From contig CALKJA010000155.1 of NCBI GenBank assembly GCA_937995865.1, positions 1 through 36,532 of the forward strand: DNA of 36,532 nt. Direction: 5' to 3'. Below the pieces are notes generated by a model. It saw only the letters and a program-made list of their open reading frames with translations. It ran no database searches and was not told the origin of the DNA. Within the stretch, counting starts at the first letter, position 1, and every line of letters starts with the position of its first letter. The DNA comes from an uncultured Paracoccaceae bacterium (GTDB lineage Bacteria; Pseudomonadota; Alphaproteobacteria; Rhodobacterales; Rhodobacteraceae). The translations under genes were made by a program, and so were the position numbers. Below are positions 24,477 to 31,510 of the stretch, in pieces.

Positions 24477-25031
24477 TTAGAAGTTAATGCCGATCCGGAC
24501 GGCAGCGCCGTCACGCCCGTCACCGTCAGTGTAGCCCTTTAAGCCCACGAACAGCCCGGATGAACCGACGCTCAGGTCACCGCCTACGGCAGCGATTGGG
24601 TCCTCGCCGTCATGGCCTACACCGACATACAGCAGCGCAGGGCCTGCGTTGAAGCCTGCGTGCAGCTCGCCATAGGTGACACCGTTGCTGATCTCGATTT
24701 CAGCCCCGAGGACAAGGTCATCAATAGCCGTTCGGACCCCCACGAATATGGCACCCTCTTGCGTTGTGTCGGTTCCGGTGGTCGTCACGTCCTCAAAGGA
24801 GAGCTTGCACCGCTTGTGGCGGGTGTCTGACTGGCATGGGACCACCACGCCCTCCGTCTTGGACCAGTCCGTCCGTGTCTCGATGGCGGAAATACCTGCG
24901 TAGAAGTCAAGGCCCGGATCGTCCACGGTGTAAGTTGGCGGCTCCGCTGGGATGACGGGGTCCGAGAGGCCCCCGGCCTCTGCGGAAAGGGCGGATGCGA
25001 TAAACGCAGCGGCGTAGTAAAGTGCTTTCAT
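24477..25031 (-). CDS. Phage-encoded outer-membrane beta-barrel protein
   Basis: The 184-aa product has a signal peptide (residues 1-19, hydrophobic with AEA before GG) and a Pro-rich linker. Alternating amphipathic strands follow (from ~41 YAGIS, 94-101 AIFVGVR, 106-114, 119-128, 132-140, 148-156, 159-166, 176-184), ending in the C-terminal Phe recognised by the Bam machinery. This is the build of an 8-stranded barrel such as OmpA/OmpX-type porins. Two Cys (66 and 75) sit in one loop. The GGLSDPVIPAEPP start of the mature part resembles Rhodobacterales outer-membrane proteins. A role in superinfection exclusion or cell-surface change is inference. Start overlaps the HNH stop (ATGA). Confidence 0.8.
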   Translation of the reverse strand: MKALYYAAAFIASALSAEAGGLSDPVIPAEPPTYTVDDPGLDFYAGISAIETRTDWSKTEGVVVPCQSDTRHKRCKLSFEDVTTTGTDTTQEGAIFVGVRTAIDDLVLGAEIEISNGVTYGELHAGFNAGPALLYVGVGHDGEDPIAAVGGDLSVGSSGLFVGLKGYTDGDGRDGAAVRIGINF

Positions 25032-25450
25032 TGGTCGTTCTCCTTGGTTTCAATGGCCCGGATTTTACGGCGGACCGTCCGTATCTGGCGGCGGGTTCTG
25101 GAAATAAACCGGCGCGGCATTTCGGGATAGTTTTTGATGGCGGCTTCGAGCCACTCCTCGGGGTCGTCAGCGCCTTTGCGTTCGTTACAGTCGAGGCACA
25201 TAACCACGATATTCATATGGTGATGTGGTCCACCTTTCGATAGTGGGACAACGTGATCTAATGTCGCCACGTTCTTCTTGACGGGGCGGTCCAGTACCTC
25301 CGGGACCATCCGGGACTTGTACTCGGGGATGGTTTCAAAGTCCGTGAACCACATTGTGCGACCGCAGCAAGGGCACCGCGTGCGGTCAAGCTCCCACTTT
25401 GCGCCTAGGCGGTCAGCCCGCATTTGCTTCTGTCTCACGTCGAAGGTCAA
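25028..25450 (-). CDS. HNH endonuclease (zinc type)
   Basis: The 140-aa product has a CPCC zinc knuckle at 26-29, the HNH core D-H at 65-66 with VVPLSKGG, Asn80, then C-x-x-C-N at 85-89, all expected parts of the beta-beta-alpha-metal nuclease. A basic, Arg-rich tail probably binds DNA. TTG start at 25450 overlaps the Sak4-like stop (TTGA), with GGGGAG upstream. Within the recombination block it may act in DNA processing, or be a selfish homing-type enzyme. The C-terminus KENDQ and following start region recur at 33898. Confidence 0.87.
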   Translation of the reverse strand: MTFDVRQKQMRADRLGAKWELDRTRCPCCGRTMWFTDFETIPEYKSRMVPEVLDRPVKKNVATLDHVVPLSKGGPHHHMNIVVMCLDCNERKGADDPEEWLEAAIKNYPEMPRRFISRTRRQIRTVRRKIRAIETKENDQ

Positions 25451-26337
25451 CCTATCTCCCCCCGATTACTGTCAGCGCGCTTCGCTGTTGCGTTCAGCTC
25501 CGCGCCAATGGGTTTCAGCTTCGCGCGCTGGGTGTCGTCAAGCACCTTTTCGTAATACTGTTTTAGGTGCGTCATACCCTCTTGAGCGACGCGCCGGGCG
25601 GCATCCCACAATTCCTTATCAGGGCTTTCGGTTTTCTCACCGCGCGCCCATGCTGCCAGCATCTTTCCTGCGTCCGCAGTGACATGCTCACCGGGGTTGA
25701 AGCTCATGCGGTGCTGATCTTGTATTTTGTGTGGCAGGCGCAAGTTCACGATGCCCGGCTCCTCGGGGGTCATGGTGAGGCTTAACGTCATCTCATACAT
25801 GAAGCGCTTTTCCTGAATTGGTATCCAGCCTTGTGACTGCACCATGACTTTCCCCCGGTCATCCTTCTGGGAGAGGTCCAGCTTTTCATCAGCGCGCAAG
25901 CAGAAAATCAAATCCATGCGCGTCTGCAAAAATCCGTTCATCATTTTTTTGTGGCGCTGCTTAGCGTTCTTCCATTTTCCGGGTCCAGTCCCGTTGCTGG
26001 CGTCGTGGATATCAAAGAGACCGCCCTCGCCATCGTATTCGTGGGACATGCTGTCGATAATCGCAGCCTTGAAGCCCTGATCCTCGGCGGCTTTCACGGC
26101 CTGCATGTATCGCTCCGGCGTGAACGGCGGGCCGAGGTCCAAGTGTTTGAAGTTGAAGCGGTCGCGGTAGTGTTTGGCGCGACCTGCCTCGGTGTCGATG
26201 ACGGCAAACGGCTCGTCTCCGCATATGCCGGTGGCCAGTTCCATGGCGGACCACGTCTTGCCGCCGCCTGATGCGCTGGCAATTGATATCAAGAGGTGGT
26301 TGTCGCCCTCGTCCGGGTCTTTAAATTGAAAGCTCAT
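25447..26337 (-). CDS. Sak4-like RecA-fold ATPase (single-strand annealing/recombination)
   Basis: The 296-aa product starts at ATG 26337, overlapping the previous stop (ATGA); a longer upstream extension is discarded. Walker A is S-A-S-G-G-G-K-T at ~21-28; Walker B is A-A-I-I-D-S at ~91-96. This is the AAA_24/Sak4 style of phage ATPases related to the RecA core, which help strand annealing and recombination-dependent replication with an exonuclease and SSB. The C-terminal third is helical and basic. The neighbouring PD-(D/E)XK exonuclease-like gene, two genes upstream, supports the recombination role. Confidence 0.82.
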   Translation of the reverse strand: MSFQFKDPDEGDNHLLISIASASGGGKTWSAMELATGICGDEPFAVIDTEAGRAKHYRDRFNFKHLDLGPPFTPERYMQAVKAAEDQGFKAAIIDSMSHEYDGEGGLFDIHDASNGTGPGKWKNAKQRHKKMMNGFLQTRMDLIFCLRADEKLDLSQKDDRGKVMVQSQGWIPIQEKRFMYEMTLSLTMTPEEPGIVNLRLPHKIQDQHRMSFNPGEHVTADAGKMLAAWARGEKTESPDKELWDAARRVAQEGMTHLKQYYEKVLDDTQRAKLKPIGAELNATAKRADSNRGEIG

Positions 26338-26576
26338 TCGATCACGCGCTCCATTGTCACATTCCCGAAGTCGCCCTCCAAACGCACGTCGTTGATATCT
26401 CCGCCGTTGGCAAGAAAGCATGCTTTAGCTGCTTCGTATGAATGGAAATACATATTAAAAACCAGCGTCTCGCCGCAAGTTGTCACGCTCGACAGCTCCA
26501 CCATGTTTCCGTTATTCGGCATAAACCTTGTTGCCCTTATTTCGCTCACGCTGTGTATAGATAATCTAACGCTCAT
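26334..26576 (-). CDS. Hypothetical protein between exonuclease and Sak4-like genes
   Basis: The 80-aa mixed alpha/beta product is unrecognised. It shows a strand-rich first half with an aromatic-rich stretch (VFNMYFHSYEAAKACF). It is joined to both neighbours by ATGA overlaps, so it is probably made with the exonuclease and annealing ATPase and may be a partner of one of them. Confidence 0.65.
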   Translation of the reverse strand: MSVRLSIHSVSEIRATRFMPNNGNMVELSSVTTCGETLVFNMYFHSYEAAKACFLANGGDINDVRLEGDFGNVTMERVIE

Positions 26577-27565
26577 TGTATCACGTCCCTTTCATCGCGT
26601 TTATCACCCTGCACGGCAGGCGCATTCCAGCCCTCGGGGGCTTGCCAGCGGCGCATCATATCAAGTAGGTCATTGCCGCCCTGTGCAGCGTCGTTCTCGG
26701 CGTCCTTGTCGGCCACCATGTTGCGCTCGTGCCATTCGGGGCACTCAACCTTGACTGTCTTTGTAGGTAGCCCCGGCCAGACGTTCTCCCGCAGGCAGCG
26801 CGCCCATATCAGGATCGCCCGCTCGCGGCGCATCTTGGCGACCTCAAGGAATGTGTTGTCAAGCTCCACGGTCATACCGAGGTAAGGCTCAACGGTTTCC
26901 TGCACAAAGAACAACTGCCGGGGCCACGATCCCCTCCAGGCATTCCCGCCCGCGCCGTAATGCGCGGCGATCATATCCCAGCCCTGCTTTGCGGCAAACA
27001 TGGCGGTAGTATTGGGCGCAATGTCCGTCGCGGTCGTCTTGTAGTGGATCATGACGTTTTCGCGCTCGTTGTAGAAATCAGGGCGGCAGCGGTGACCGAC
27101 GCCACCCTCACGCCAAAGGATCGTAGCCTCGCGCAGCATTTCTGCCATCATTTCGGGCCGGAACAGGTGGCCTATGTCATCGCTGTCTCGTATCTGGTCC
27201 AGCGCTGCCTTAGCCATGGCCTGCACGCGCGGCATATCCCCGCGCAGAATGGGCGTCTTGCCGTCATTGTAGGCCGCATCCCGCTCCGACTTGGCGCGGG
27301 CGCTCTGGAATGAGGGCGCGTCAATCACCACTATGGGCGACCCGGTGCCGGTGAACAGCCGGTGGGCGGCTGACCCCAGATCGAACGCGGTTTTGGTCTC
27401 CTCGGTCGCGTCGCGGTTCAGGCGGCTGGTTTCCTGCCAGACCTTGCGCGGCGTCTTACTCAACAGTGCTTTGACAAGCGAGCTGTTGAGCGACGGTTCG
27501 TCCATGGGGTCGCGCAGGTAGGTGTCGAAATCCATATCGACGTCAAGGGCGGGGAGGCTATGCAT
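26573..27565 (-). CDS. PD-(D/E)XK exonuclease-like protein (RecE/RecB-nuclease type)
   Basis: The 330-aa product resembles phage exonucleases that resect DNA ends for annealing. The usual landmarks are present: G-x-x-x-H at 64-68 (LGSAAHRL), R-P-D at 161-163, the K-T-T lysine at Lys176, and the Q-x(8)-Y helix at 194-203. The residue that should be acidic two before the lysine is His174 (MIHYKTT), which would damage the D-x-K metal site unless another acid substitutes. Start ATG 27565 overlaps the upstream stop by eight bases; longer extension is rejected. Confidence 0.8.
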   Translation of the reverse strand: MHSLPALDVDMDFDTYLRDPMDEPSLNSSLVKALLSKTPRKVWQETSRLNRDATEETKTAFDLGSAAHRLFTGTGSPIVVIDAPSFQSARAKSERDAAYNDGKTPILRGDMPRVQAMAKAALDQIRDSDDIGHLFRPEMMAEMLREATILWREGGVGHRCRPDFYNERENVMIHYKTTATDIAPNTTAMFAAKQGWDMIAAHYGAGGNAWRGSWPRQLFFVQETVEPYLGMTVELDNTFLEVAKMRRERAILIWARCLRENVWPGLPTKTVKVECPEWHERNMVADKDAENDAAQGGNDLLDMMRRWQAPEGWNAPAVQGDKRDERDVIQ

Positions 27566-28028
27566 TCCAGTCGTCCATAGGCTCACCTTCCATGCGCATG
27601 ACGCGGTCACGGCCAAACGCGATGAGGGATTGGTCAAGGTCAAAGAACACGTAGCCAGTCCGGGACAGGATGCCGGGATCGGCCTTGACCTTTACGCCAA
27701 GCAGGCGGCGTTGGTAGAGTGTGCAATCCTCCATATTGCTATCGGTCGCGGCCACCTCATCAATTGCAAAGTATCCAACGGCAGTTGCGCCAACGTCGTC
27801 CCGTTCCTCCACGGTCTCCATGTAAATGTCTGTTACATCCGCATGCAGGTCGGCGGTTGGCAGGGGTGGCGTGATCTTTTCGCGCTCGTGGGTGTCGGCT
27901 GCTGCGGCCATTCTCAGCAGCTCAAAGTTGGCCTGATTTTTAACCTCGGGGACGGCGTCTCTTGCGAGCACCAAGAGCGTTGGTAGGGCGCTGCACCATG
28001 AGATATTCAGTTTGATTGTGTTGGTCAT
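27558..28028 (-). CDS. Hypothetical early protein, 156 aa
   Basis: I do not recognise it. It is an acidic, alpha/beta protein without membrane segments. The N-terminal 25 residues are strand/helix, the middle (50-85) is Asp/Glu-rich, and the C-terminus contains a hydrophobic YVFFDLDQSLI strand. ATGA overlap with the upstream gene and eight-base overlap with the exonuclease gene place it in the recombination operon. Confidence 0.65.
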   Translation of the reverse strand: MTNTIKLNISWCSALPTLLVLARDAVPEVKNQANFELLRMAAAADTHEREKITPPLPTADLHADVTDIYMETVEERDDVGATAVGYFAIDEVAATDSNMEDCTLYQRRLLGVKVKADPGILSRTGYVFFDLDQSLIAFGRDRVMRMEGEPMDDWNA

Positions 28029-28291
28029 TGTTTGTGATCCCAGATCAAGAGCGTGTGCCCAACGGTGGCAAATTTGCTATCGTTGTGCTTTTCGCTGGTT
28101 AGGTTTTCGATGATGAAACTTTCCATAGCGTCGAGGGAAAAGAACCGTACGCGCAGGATGGTCTGCCCCTTGCTGTTCCGGATCGTCTCGGCCCGGTGGT
28201 TCATGCCGTCAACGATCTGCGCAGCGTCGATTTCCGAGCGCAGATCGGCGATTTCCGCATAGGCGGGGCTATTTACTTTGCGGACAATCAC
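28025..28291 (-). CDS. Hypothetical early protein, 88-97 aa
   Basis: I do not recognise it. A GTG at 28291 gives a GTGA overlap with the upstream stop, the rule in this operon, and begins IVRKVNSP. An in-frame GTG at 28318 would add nine Gly/Ser-rich residues. The body is alpha/beta with two short strands around 50-58 and 80-88. It is coupled downstream by ATGA. Confidence 0.6.
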   Translation of the reverse strand: MIVRKVNSPAYAEIADLRSEIDAAQIVDGMNHRAETIRNSKGQTILRVRFFSLDAMESFIIENLTSEKHNDSKFATVGHTLLIWDHKQ

Positions 28292-28551
28292 GCTTCCGCT
28301 TCCGCCTGATTGCTCCACACTTCCACGCAGTCAGTAACGCAGCTCATTCCAATGACCGTATCGAAAAACGGGTATAGTTTAAGCTCGGCGCGCTTGGCAA
28401 AAATGTGTGTAATGTCCCAGCCGTCCAGCTCTCCGGCTGAGTGGGATGTGCCTAGGTAATAAACCGGCTCGGAGTTCTTGGTGTAGATCTCCCAAGGGCG
28501 GTAGCCCTGCTCCCAAAGGCGGTCGATTTCGTTTCTTGATATGTTTAGCAC
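28288..28551 (-). CDS. First gene of the leftward early operon, hypothetical
   Basis: The 87-aa product is unrecognised. GTG start at 28551 has a near-ideal AGGAGG eight bases upstream, so strong translation is expected right after infection. The sequence is aromatic-rich (WEQGYRPWEIY) with two Cys about five apart near 70-75. As the first gene behind the leftward promoter it may be a host-takeover or regulatory protein, but nothing in the sequence proves this. Confidence 0.68.
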   Translation of the reverse strand: MLNISRNEIDRLWEQGYRPWEIYTKNSEPVYYLGTSHSAGELDGWDITHIFAKRAELKLYPFFDTVIGMSCVTDCVEVWSNQAEAEA

Positions 28552-28599
28552 TGTGTGTGCCTCCTATAAATACGCCAGCCCAACGTGGCCGGTAAGGGT

Positions 28600-28628
28600 T
28601 TTCTAGCGAGGGGGGTTGCCATAGTCAA
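28600..28628 (-). promoter_or_regulatory. Leftward early promoter
   Basis: Read leftward, TTGACT (28628-28623), a 17-base spacer, then TAGAAA (28605-28600): 5/6 and 4/6 matches to sigma70 consensus. Transcription would begin near 28593, giving a leader of about 40 bases to the GTG at 28551. The spacer contains six C in a row. Confidence 0.6.
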
Positions 28629-28629
28629 C

Positions 28630-28668
28630 ATATTTATTTAGGGAGGTGTCACAATATTTATTTAGGGA
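28630..28668. repeat. Two 15-bp direct repeats in the divergent hub
   Basis: ATATTTATTTAGGGA occurs at 28630-28644 and 28654-28668, 24 bases apart centre to centre, about two helical turns and a bit. They lie between leftward and rightward start points in an AT-rich patch, and the second includes the ribosome site of the gene at 28676. They are probably regulator binding sites. I could not define a good rightward sigma70 promoter, so these repeats may be part of an activator-dependent one. Confidence 0.7.
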
Positions 28669-28675
28669 CCCCCAC

Positions 28676-29038
28676 ATGACTGACACAACAGACGATCAAA
28701 TCCTTGAACTTGCACAGGAAATCAAGTCCAAGGAAGGCGGCTCGCTCACTGACGCGATGCTCAAAGCCGAGGAGCGCCTCGCTCCAAAACCCTCCATTCC
28801 GGAGGACTTCACCGTCACAATTCCGGTCAAGCCGCGCGTTGCTCGCTGGATCGTTGAGGAGTTTGGCGGGCACGCTCACCATTCCTTGGAGACCCGGCTC
28901 GGCGCGTACCTAACAACGGTATTAAACCGGGCGCGGATCGACACAATCCGGATCGCCGAGGAGGCCCCCGACATTCAAGAGGGGCAGGCCGTCACCATGA
29001 CCCGCGCAAAATTCGTTGAGAAAGCGCCAGCATCATGA
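28676..29038 (+). CDS. First gene of the rightward replication/packaging unit, hypothetical
   Basis: The 120-aa product starts at ATG 28676 with AGGGA upstream; a GTG at 28646 is rejected. The N-terminus is acidic, then helical. Residues ~50-95 (VKPRVARWIVEEFGGHAHHSLETRLGAYLTTVLNRAR) are basic and helical and could bind DNA. No named family. Overlaps the next gene (ATGA). Its direct-repeat-rich promoter region raises the possibility that it is an autoregulated DNA-binding protein. Confidence 0.68.
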   Translation: MTDTTDDQILELAQEIKSKEGGSLTDAMLKAEERLAPKPSIPEDFTVTIPVKPRVARWIVEEFGGHAHHSLETRLGAYLTTVLNRARIDTIRIAEEAPDIQEGQAVTMTRAKFVEKAPAS

Positions 29039-29310
29039 GCGCCGCGAGCTTCGAGCCAACGCCCCTTGAGGAGCGCATGAGAAAGCACACGCCCGGCCAA
29101 CTCACATGGCCGGAGCCTAAGCTCGGCAAGTGGTGCAGCCAGTGCAGGCACTACCTCACCTACGGCGTGAGCCACGTGGAAAAGGGCCGCTGCGATCTGG
29201 TCAAGGCTCACCAGCGGGTTGCAGGCGCGCAATTCAAAGGGGCCGAGGCAATGGCCTGCAGTAAATTCGAGGAGGGTGTCCACCCTCGCAACCGGGAGAA
29301 ATCAAATTGA
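29035..29310 (+). CDS. Small four-cysteine zinc-binding protein
   Basis: The 91-aa product has W-C-x-x-C (residues ~33-37), a Cys near 52 and one near 74, with nearby His. This matches a family of short phage proteins with C-x2-C...C...C that probably coordinate zinc. No function is known. Stop overlaps the next TTG start (TTGA). Confidence 0.65.
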   Translation: MSAASFEPTPLEERMRKHTPGQLTWPEPKLGKWCSQCRHYLTYGVSHVEKGRCDLVKAHQRVAGAQFKGAEAMACSKFEEGVHPRNREKSN

Positions 29311-29528
29311 AACTACTGGATATTTCAGCCATCGCGACCGACGTTGCGTTGCTCAAGCCAACGATTGTTGGGGCAGCGTTCCGGATTTATGCGCTGGGTG
29401 GATCGTCACTCAGCGAGGCACAACGCAAGCAAGCCACGGGCGGTCCAACGCTCTACAACACGCACCTTGAGGACATCATGGCGCTTGTTGAGAAAATGGA
29501 AGCTAGCACCTCCGAGCAGGTGGCGTAA
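29307..29528 (+). CDS. Hypothetical helical protein, 73 aa, TTG start
   Basis: TTG at 29307 has GGGAG eight bases upstream and overlaps the previous stop. The product is mainly helical, with a hydrophobic first half (LLDISAIATDVALLKPTIV) too polar for a membrane span. Its stop overlaps the initiator ATG (29528), so it may be a partner of the initiator. Unrecognised. Confidence 0.62.
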   Translation: MKLLDISAIATDVALLKPTIVGAAFRIYALGGSSLSEAQRKQATGGPTLYNTHLEDIMALVEKMEASTSEQVA

Positions 29529-30418
29529 TGACGAGGCGTTACGGTCCAATCGGAACCGGCGTCTGGGAAAGTCAGAAATTCCTAGCGCTGGAGAACGACA
29601 CGCACCGGCTTGGCTACCTGTATTTGATAGCCTGCCCTCACGGGAACAGCCTTGGGGTGTTTAGACTTCCCCTCATGTACTTCGCAGCGGATCGCCGGAT
29701 CGGTCCTGACGTCGCCAAGGCGTTGCTGGACGATCTCGCCAACGTCGGCTTGATCGAAGTGGGGGACGAGGATTTCATCCGGGTTAATCGGTGGTTCTTC
29801 AACGACACTGGGGCAAACTCCCCGTCCACGGCCTCCTCGTTCTGCAAGGTGTTCAAGGATCGCAAACTTGTACGCCCCGGCCCGCTCCGCACACGAGCGC
29901 TCGTGGAGATGGTTGTGGCTACGTTATTACGGGCGGAAAACTGGAACCCGGACAGCAAGCCATTTAGCCAGATGCTGCGCGATGTGCAGAGCTTTGTCAT
30001 TGCCGAGTACAAGGCCGATCCGGAGGGCGTAAAGGAAGCCTTTCACGAGTACGATAGACCCGGTCGCGACACGGTGCTCCACACCATGTTAGACACGGTG
30101 TCCCACATGGTGTCCGACACGGTGTTAACATGGGGGGGTACATACGAACACGAACACGGACAACGTGAAACGGATACTGAAACGGACAACGGACAACGGA
30201 CAACGGGCAACGGACAACGGACAACGGGGGGCAGCTCGGAAATGGCGGGCGTTCCGCCCAGCGACCCTCCCTCCACGCCTGCCGGGGGCAGTCGCTCGGG
30301 TCGCGGCAAGGTTTCGGAGGAGACGCAGCGCGCAATCGACAGCATAGGCAAATGCGATGCGTGCGGGACAAAGTTGGGCTACGGTGATTGCCCTCAATGC
30401 AAGGAGATCAAACGATGA
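29528..30418 (+). CDS. Putative replication initiator with internal iterons
   Basis: The 296-aa product opens with a ~90-residue winged-helix-like domain (YLYLIACPHGNSLGVFRLPL, then DVAKALLDDLANVGLIEV) of the type seen in phage replication initiators. A helical middle (100-175) follows. Then come two repeat-encoded low-complexity stretches (three D-T-V units around 180-200; Asn-Gly-Gln-Arg-Thr units around 215-235), a Pro/Gly/Ser linker, and a C-terminal zinc ribbon C-x-x-C...C-x-x-C. The DNA repeats inside (30068-30225) are arranged like lambda O, where the origin lies in its own initiator gene. No polymerase is encoded, so it would recruit the host replisome. Confidence 0.7.
   Translation: MTRRYGPIGTGVWESQKFLALENDTHRLGYLYLIACPHGNSLGVFRLPLMYFAADRRIGPDVAKALLDDLANVGLIEVGDEDFIRVNRWFFNDTGANSPSTASSFCKVFKDRKLVRPGPLRTRALVEMVVATLLRAENWNPDSKPFSQMLRDVQSFVIAEYKADPEGVKEAFHEYDRPGRDTVLHTMLDTVSHMVSDTVLTWGGTYEHEHGQRETDTETDNGQRTTGNGQRTTGGSSEMAGVPPSDPPSTPAGGSRSGRGKVSEETQRAIDSIGKCDACGTKLGYGDCPQCKEIKR
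30068..30139. repeat. Three 24-bp iterons (putative origin)
   Basis: GACACGGTG occurs at 30068, 30092 and 30116, exactly 24 bases apart. The spacer parts of the first two are also alike (CACACCATGTT / CACATGGTGTC, with CACCATG and CATGGTG as inverted elements). Iterons of about 20 bases in phase within an initiator gene are the classical layout of theta-type origins. The repeats fall in frame (24 bases = 8 codons). Confidence 0.8.
30184..30225. repeat. Six tandem 7-bp repeats beside the iterons
   Basis: GGACAAC units run head to tail from 30184 to 30225 (the fourth is GGGCAAC), with another copy at 30158-30164. Three units equal 21 bases, so the coded peptide repeats every seven residues. 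They follow the 24-bp iterons by 44 bases and probably form part of the same origin. Confidence 0.85.
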
Positions 30419-30606
30419 GTAAGCAAATGAATGGTGATTACATCGCATCAGGGCGGCAGGTGCGACGTTCACCAAAAAAAACAGAAACCGGTATCACTAT
30501 GGGGTTTATCGTTTGCACGCTCCACGCGGGAATGCCTGACGAGGTAGCGCTTGAGATTGCCGAGGCGCTGAACCTTCACAAGCAAGAAAATCCCGAGGCT
30601 CACTGA
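30415..30606 (+). CDS. Hypothetical protein, 63 aa
   Basis: ATG 30415 overlaps the initiator stop and has AAGGAG nine bases upstream. The N-terminal half is basic, with a Lys-rich patch; the C-terminal half is a helix (MPDEVALEIAEALNLHKQ). I do not recognise it. It sits where lambda-like phages carry a helicase loader, but is far too short for one. Confidence 0.62.
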   Translation: MSKQMNGDYIASGRQVRRSPKKTETGITMGFIVCTLHAGMPDEVALEIAEALNLHKQENPEAH

Positions 30607-31067
30607 TGGCAATGCGAGGCGTTAGAGTTTGGACCGACCCGGCAGAGCTGGAAAAGCTGATCGAGGATTATTTCGACAGCCTTGTCAAAGTCCGTAAGTT
30701 TCGGGGCAAAGGCGAGGACGGCAAGCCAATCGAATGGGAGGAGGAATACACAAAGCCACCCACAATGGCAGGACTTGCGCACCATCTGGGGGTCATTCGA
30801 CAGACATTGATTAACTATCAGGGGCGTGAGGAGTTTATACCCGTCCTTGCGCGGGCAAAGAACCGGGTGGCGATGTTTGCCGAGGAAGCCCTGTATCACC
30901 GGGAAAGCTCGACTGGTGCGCAGTTTGCCCTGCGAGTGAACCACAAGTATGGCGAGGAGAATGCAGGCGGGACAGGCGAGGCGTTTGTTCAGCAGGTCAT
31001 CCCTCCAGCTCAGAGCGATTTAATCGAAGCAATCCCAGTTTGGGACGAGGGAGACGATGATGCTTAA
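30606..31067 (+). CDS. Terminase small subunit (gp3-like)
   Basis: The 153-aa product recognises phage DNA and regulates cutting. The pattern fits the P22 gp3-type DNA-packaging family: MAGLAHHLGVIRQTLINY at ~58-75 (helix-turn-helix), then RAKNRVAMFAEEAL, and a TGAQFALRVNHKYG close (~108-121). The acidic tail ends DEGDDDA. ATG overlaps the previous stop (TGATG). It is separated from the large subunit by four small genes, unusual but seen in other phages. Confidence 0.83.
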   Translation: MAMRGVRVWTDPAELEKLIEDYFDSLVKVRKFRGKGEDGKPIEWEEEYTKPPTMAGLAHHLGVIRQTLINYQGREEFIPVLARAKNRVAMFAEEALYHRESSTGAQFALRVNHKYGEENAGGTGEAFVQQVIPPAQSDLIEAIPVWDEGDDDA

Positions 31068-31221
31068 ACCCAGTCAAAAAGCCAAGTGGCTGGATAACTA
31101 TTCCGAGGAGCTGTGCAAGAGTTTGGACGATGAGAAACTGGTCCTCCTTGCTGGAGCTTGCATTCACGAGATTGAACGGCGCGGCTTGCGCAATAACCCC
31201 AAAGGAGACGAAAATGACTAA
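31057..31221 (+). CDS. Hypothetical protein, 54 aa
   Basis: This short gene fills the gap between the terminase small subunit and the gene at 31214, overlapping both. ATGs at 31057 and 31060 are adjacent; GAGGGAG lies just upstream. The product is helical and charged with two Cys (about 20 and 35). Unrecognised; support comes from the fit and ribosome site. Confidence 0.55.
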   Translation: MMLKPSQKAKWLDNYSEELCKSLDDEKLVLLAGACIHEIERRGLRNNPKGDEND

Positions 31222-31510
31222 CGAGAACCCCAAGAGAGCCAAGGCCGTGAGCGCCTTCGCCAACGACCCCAAGCCGGAATTAAAGGCGGGCGGGCCTGCA
31301 TTTCCACCAACACACGACCCAGCGAGCCACCCATCCGGCATGACGCTGCGCGATTACTTCGCGGCGCAAGCGTTGACGGCTTTTGATCTTCACGAGGTGG
31401 TCGTTAAATTCGGGAGGGACCCCGAGAAACTCCAGACGGCAGCGCTCGGAGCTGCTAGTCTTGCCTATGATTTCGCTGACGCAATGCTCGAAGTGAGGGG
31501 CCGATCATGA
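31214..31510 (+). CDS. Conserved-type phage protein with GMTLRDYFAA motif
   Basis: The 98-aa product starts at ATG 31214 with AAAGGAG upstream. It carries a G-G-P-A-F-P block (~28-33), a G-M-T-L-R-D-Y-F-A-A block (~42-51), and a C-terminal YDFADAML helix. This combination recurs in uncharacterised proteins of many tailed phages. No function is established. It overlaps neighbours with short overlaps. Confidence 0.7.
   Translation: MTNENPKRAKAVSAFANDPKPELKAGGPAFPPTHDPASHPSGMTLRDYFAAQALTAFDLHEVVVKFGRDPEKLQTAALGAASLAYDFADAMLEVRGRS

Noticed and set aside
25447-26421. Longer N-terminus for the Sak4-like protein (324 aa)
   Set aside because: The extra 28 residues are Arg-rich shadow sequence; ATG 26337 gives an ATGA overlap like its neighbours.
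30184-30225. CRISPR-like or microsatellite array
   Set aside because: Seven-base head-to-tail units without spacers, inside a coding gene; fits iterons or simple tandem repeat, not CRISPR.
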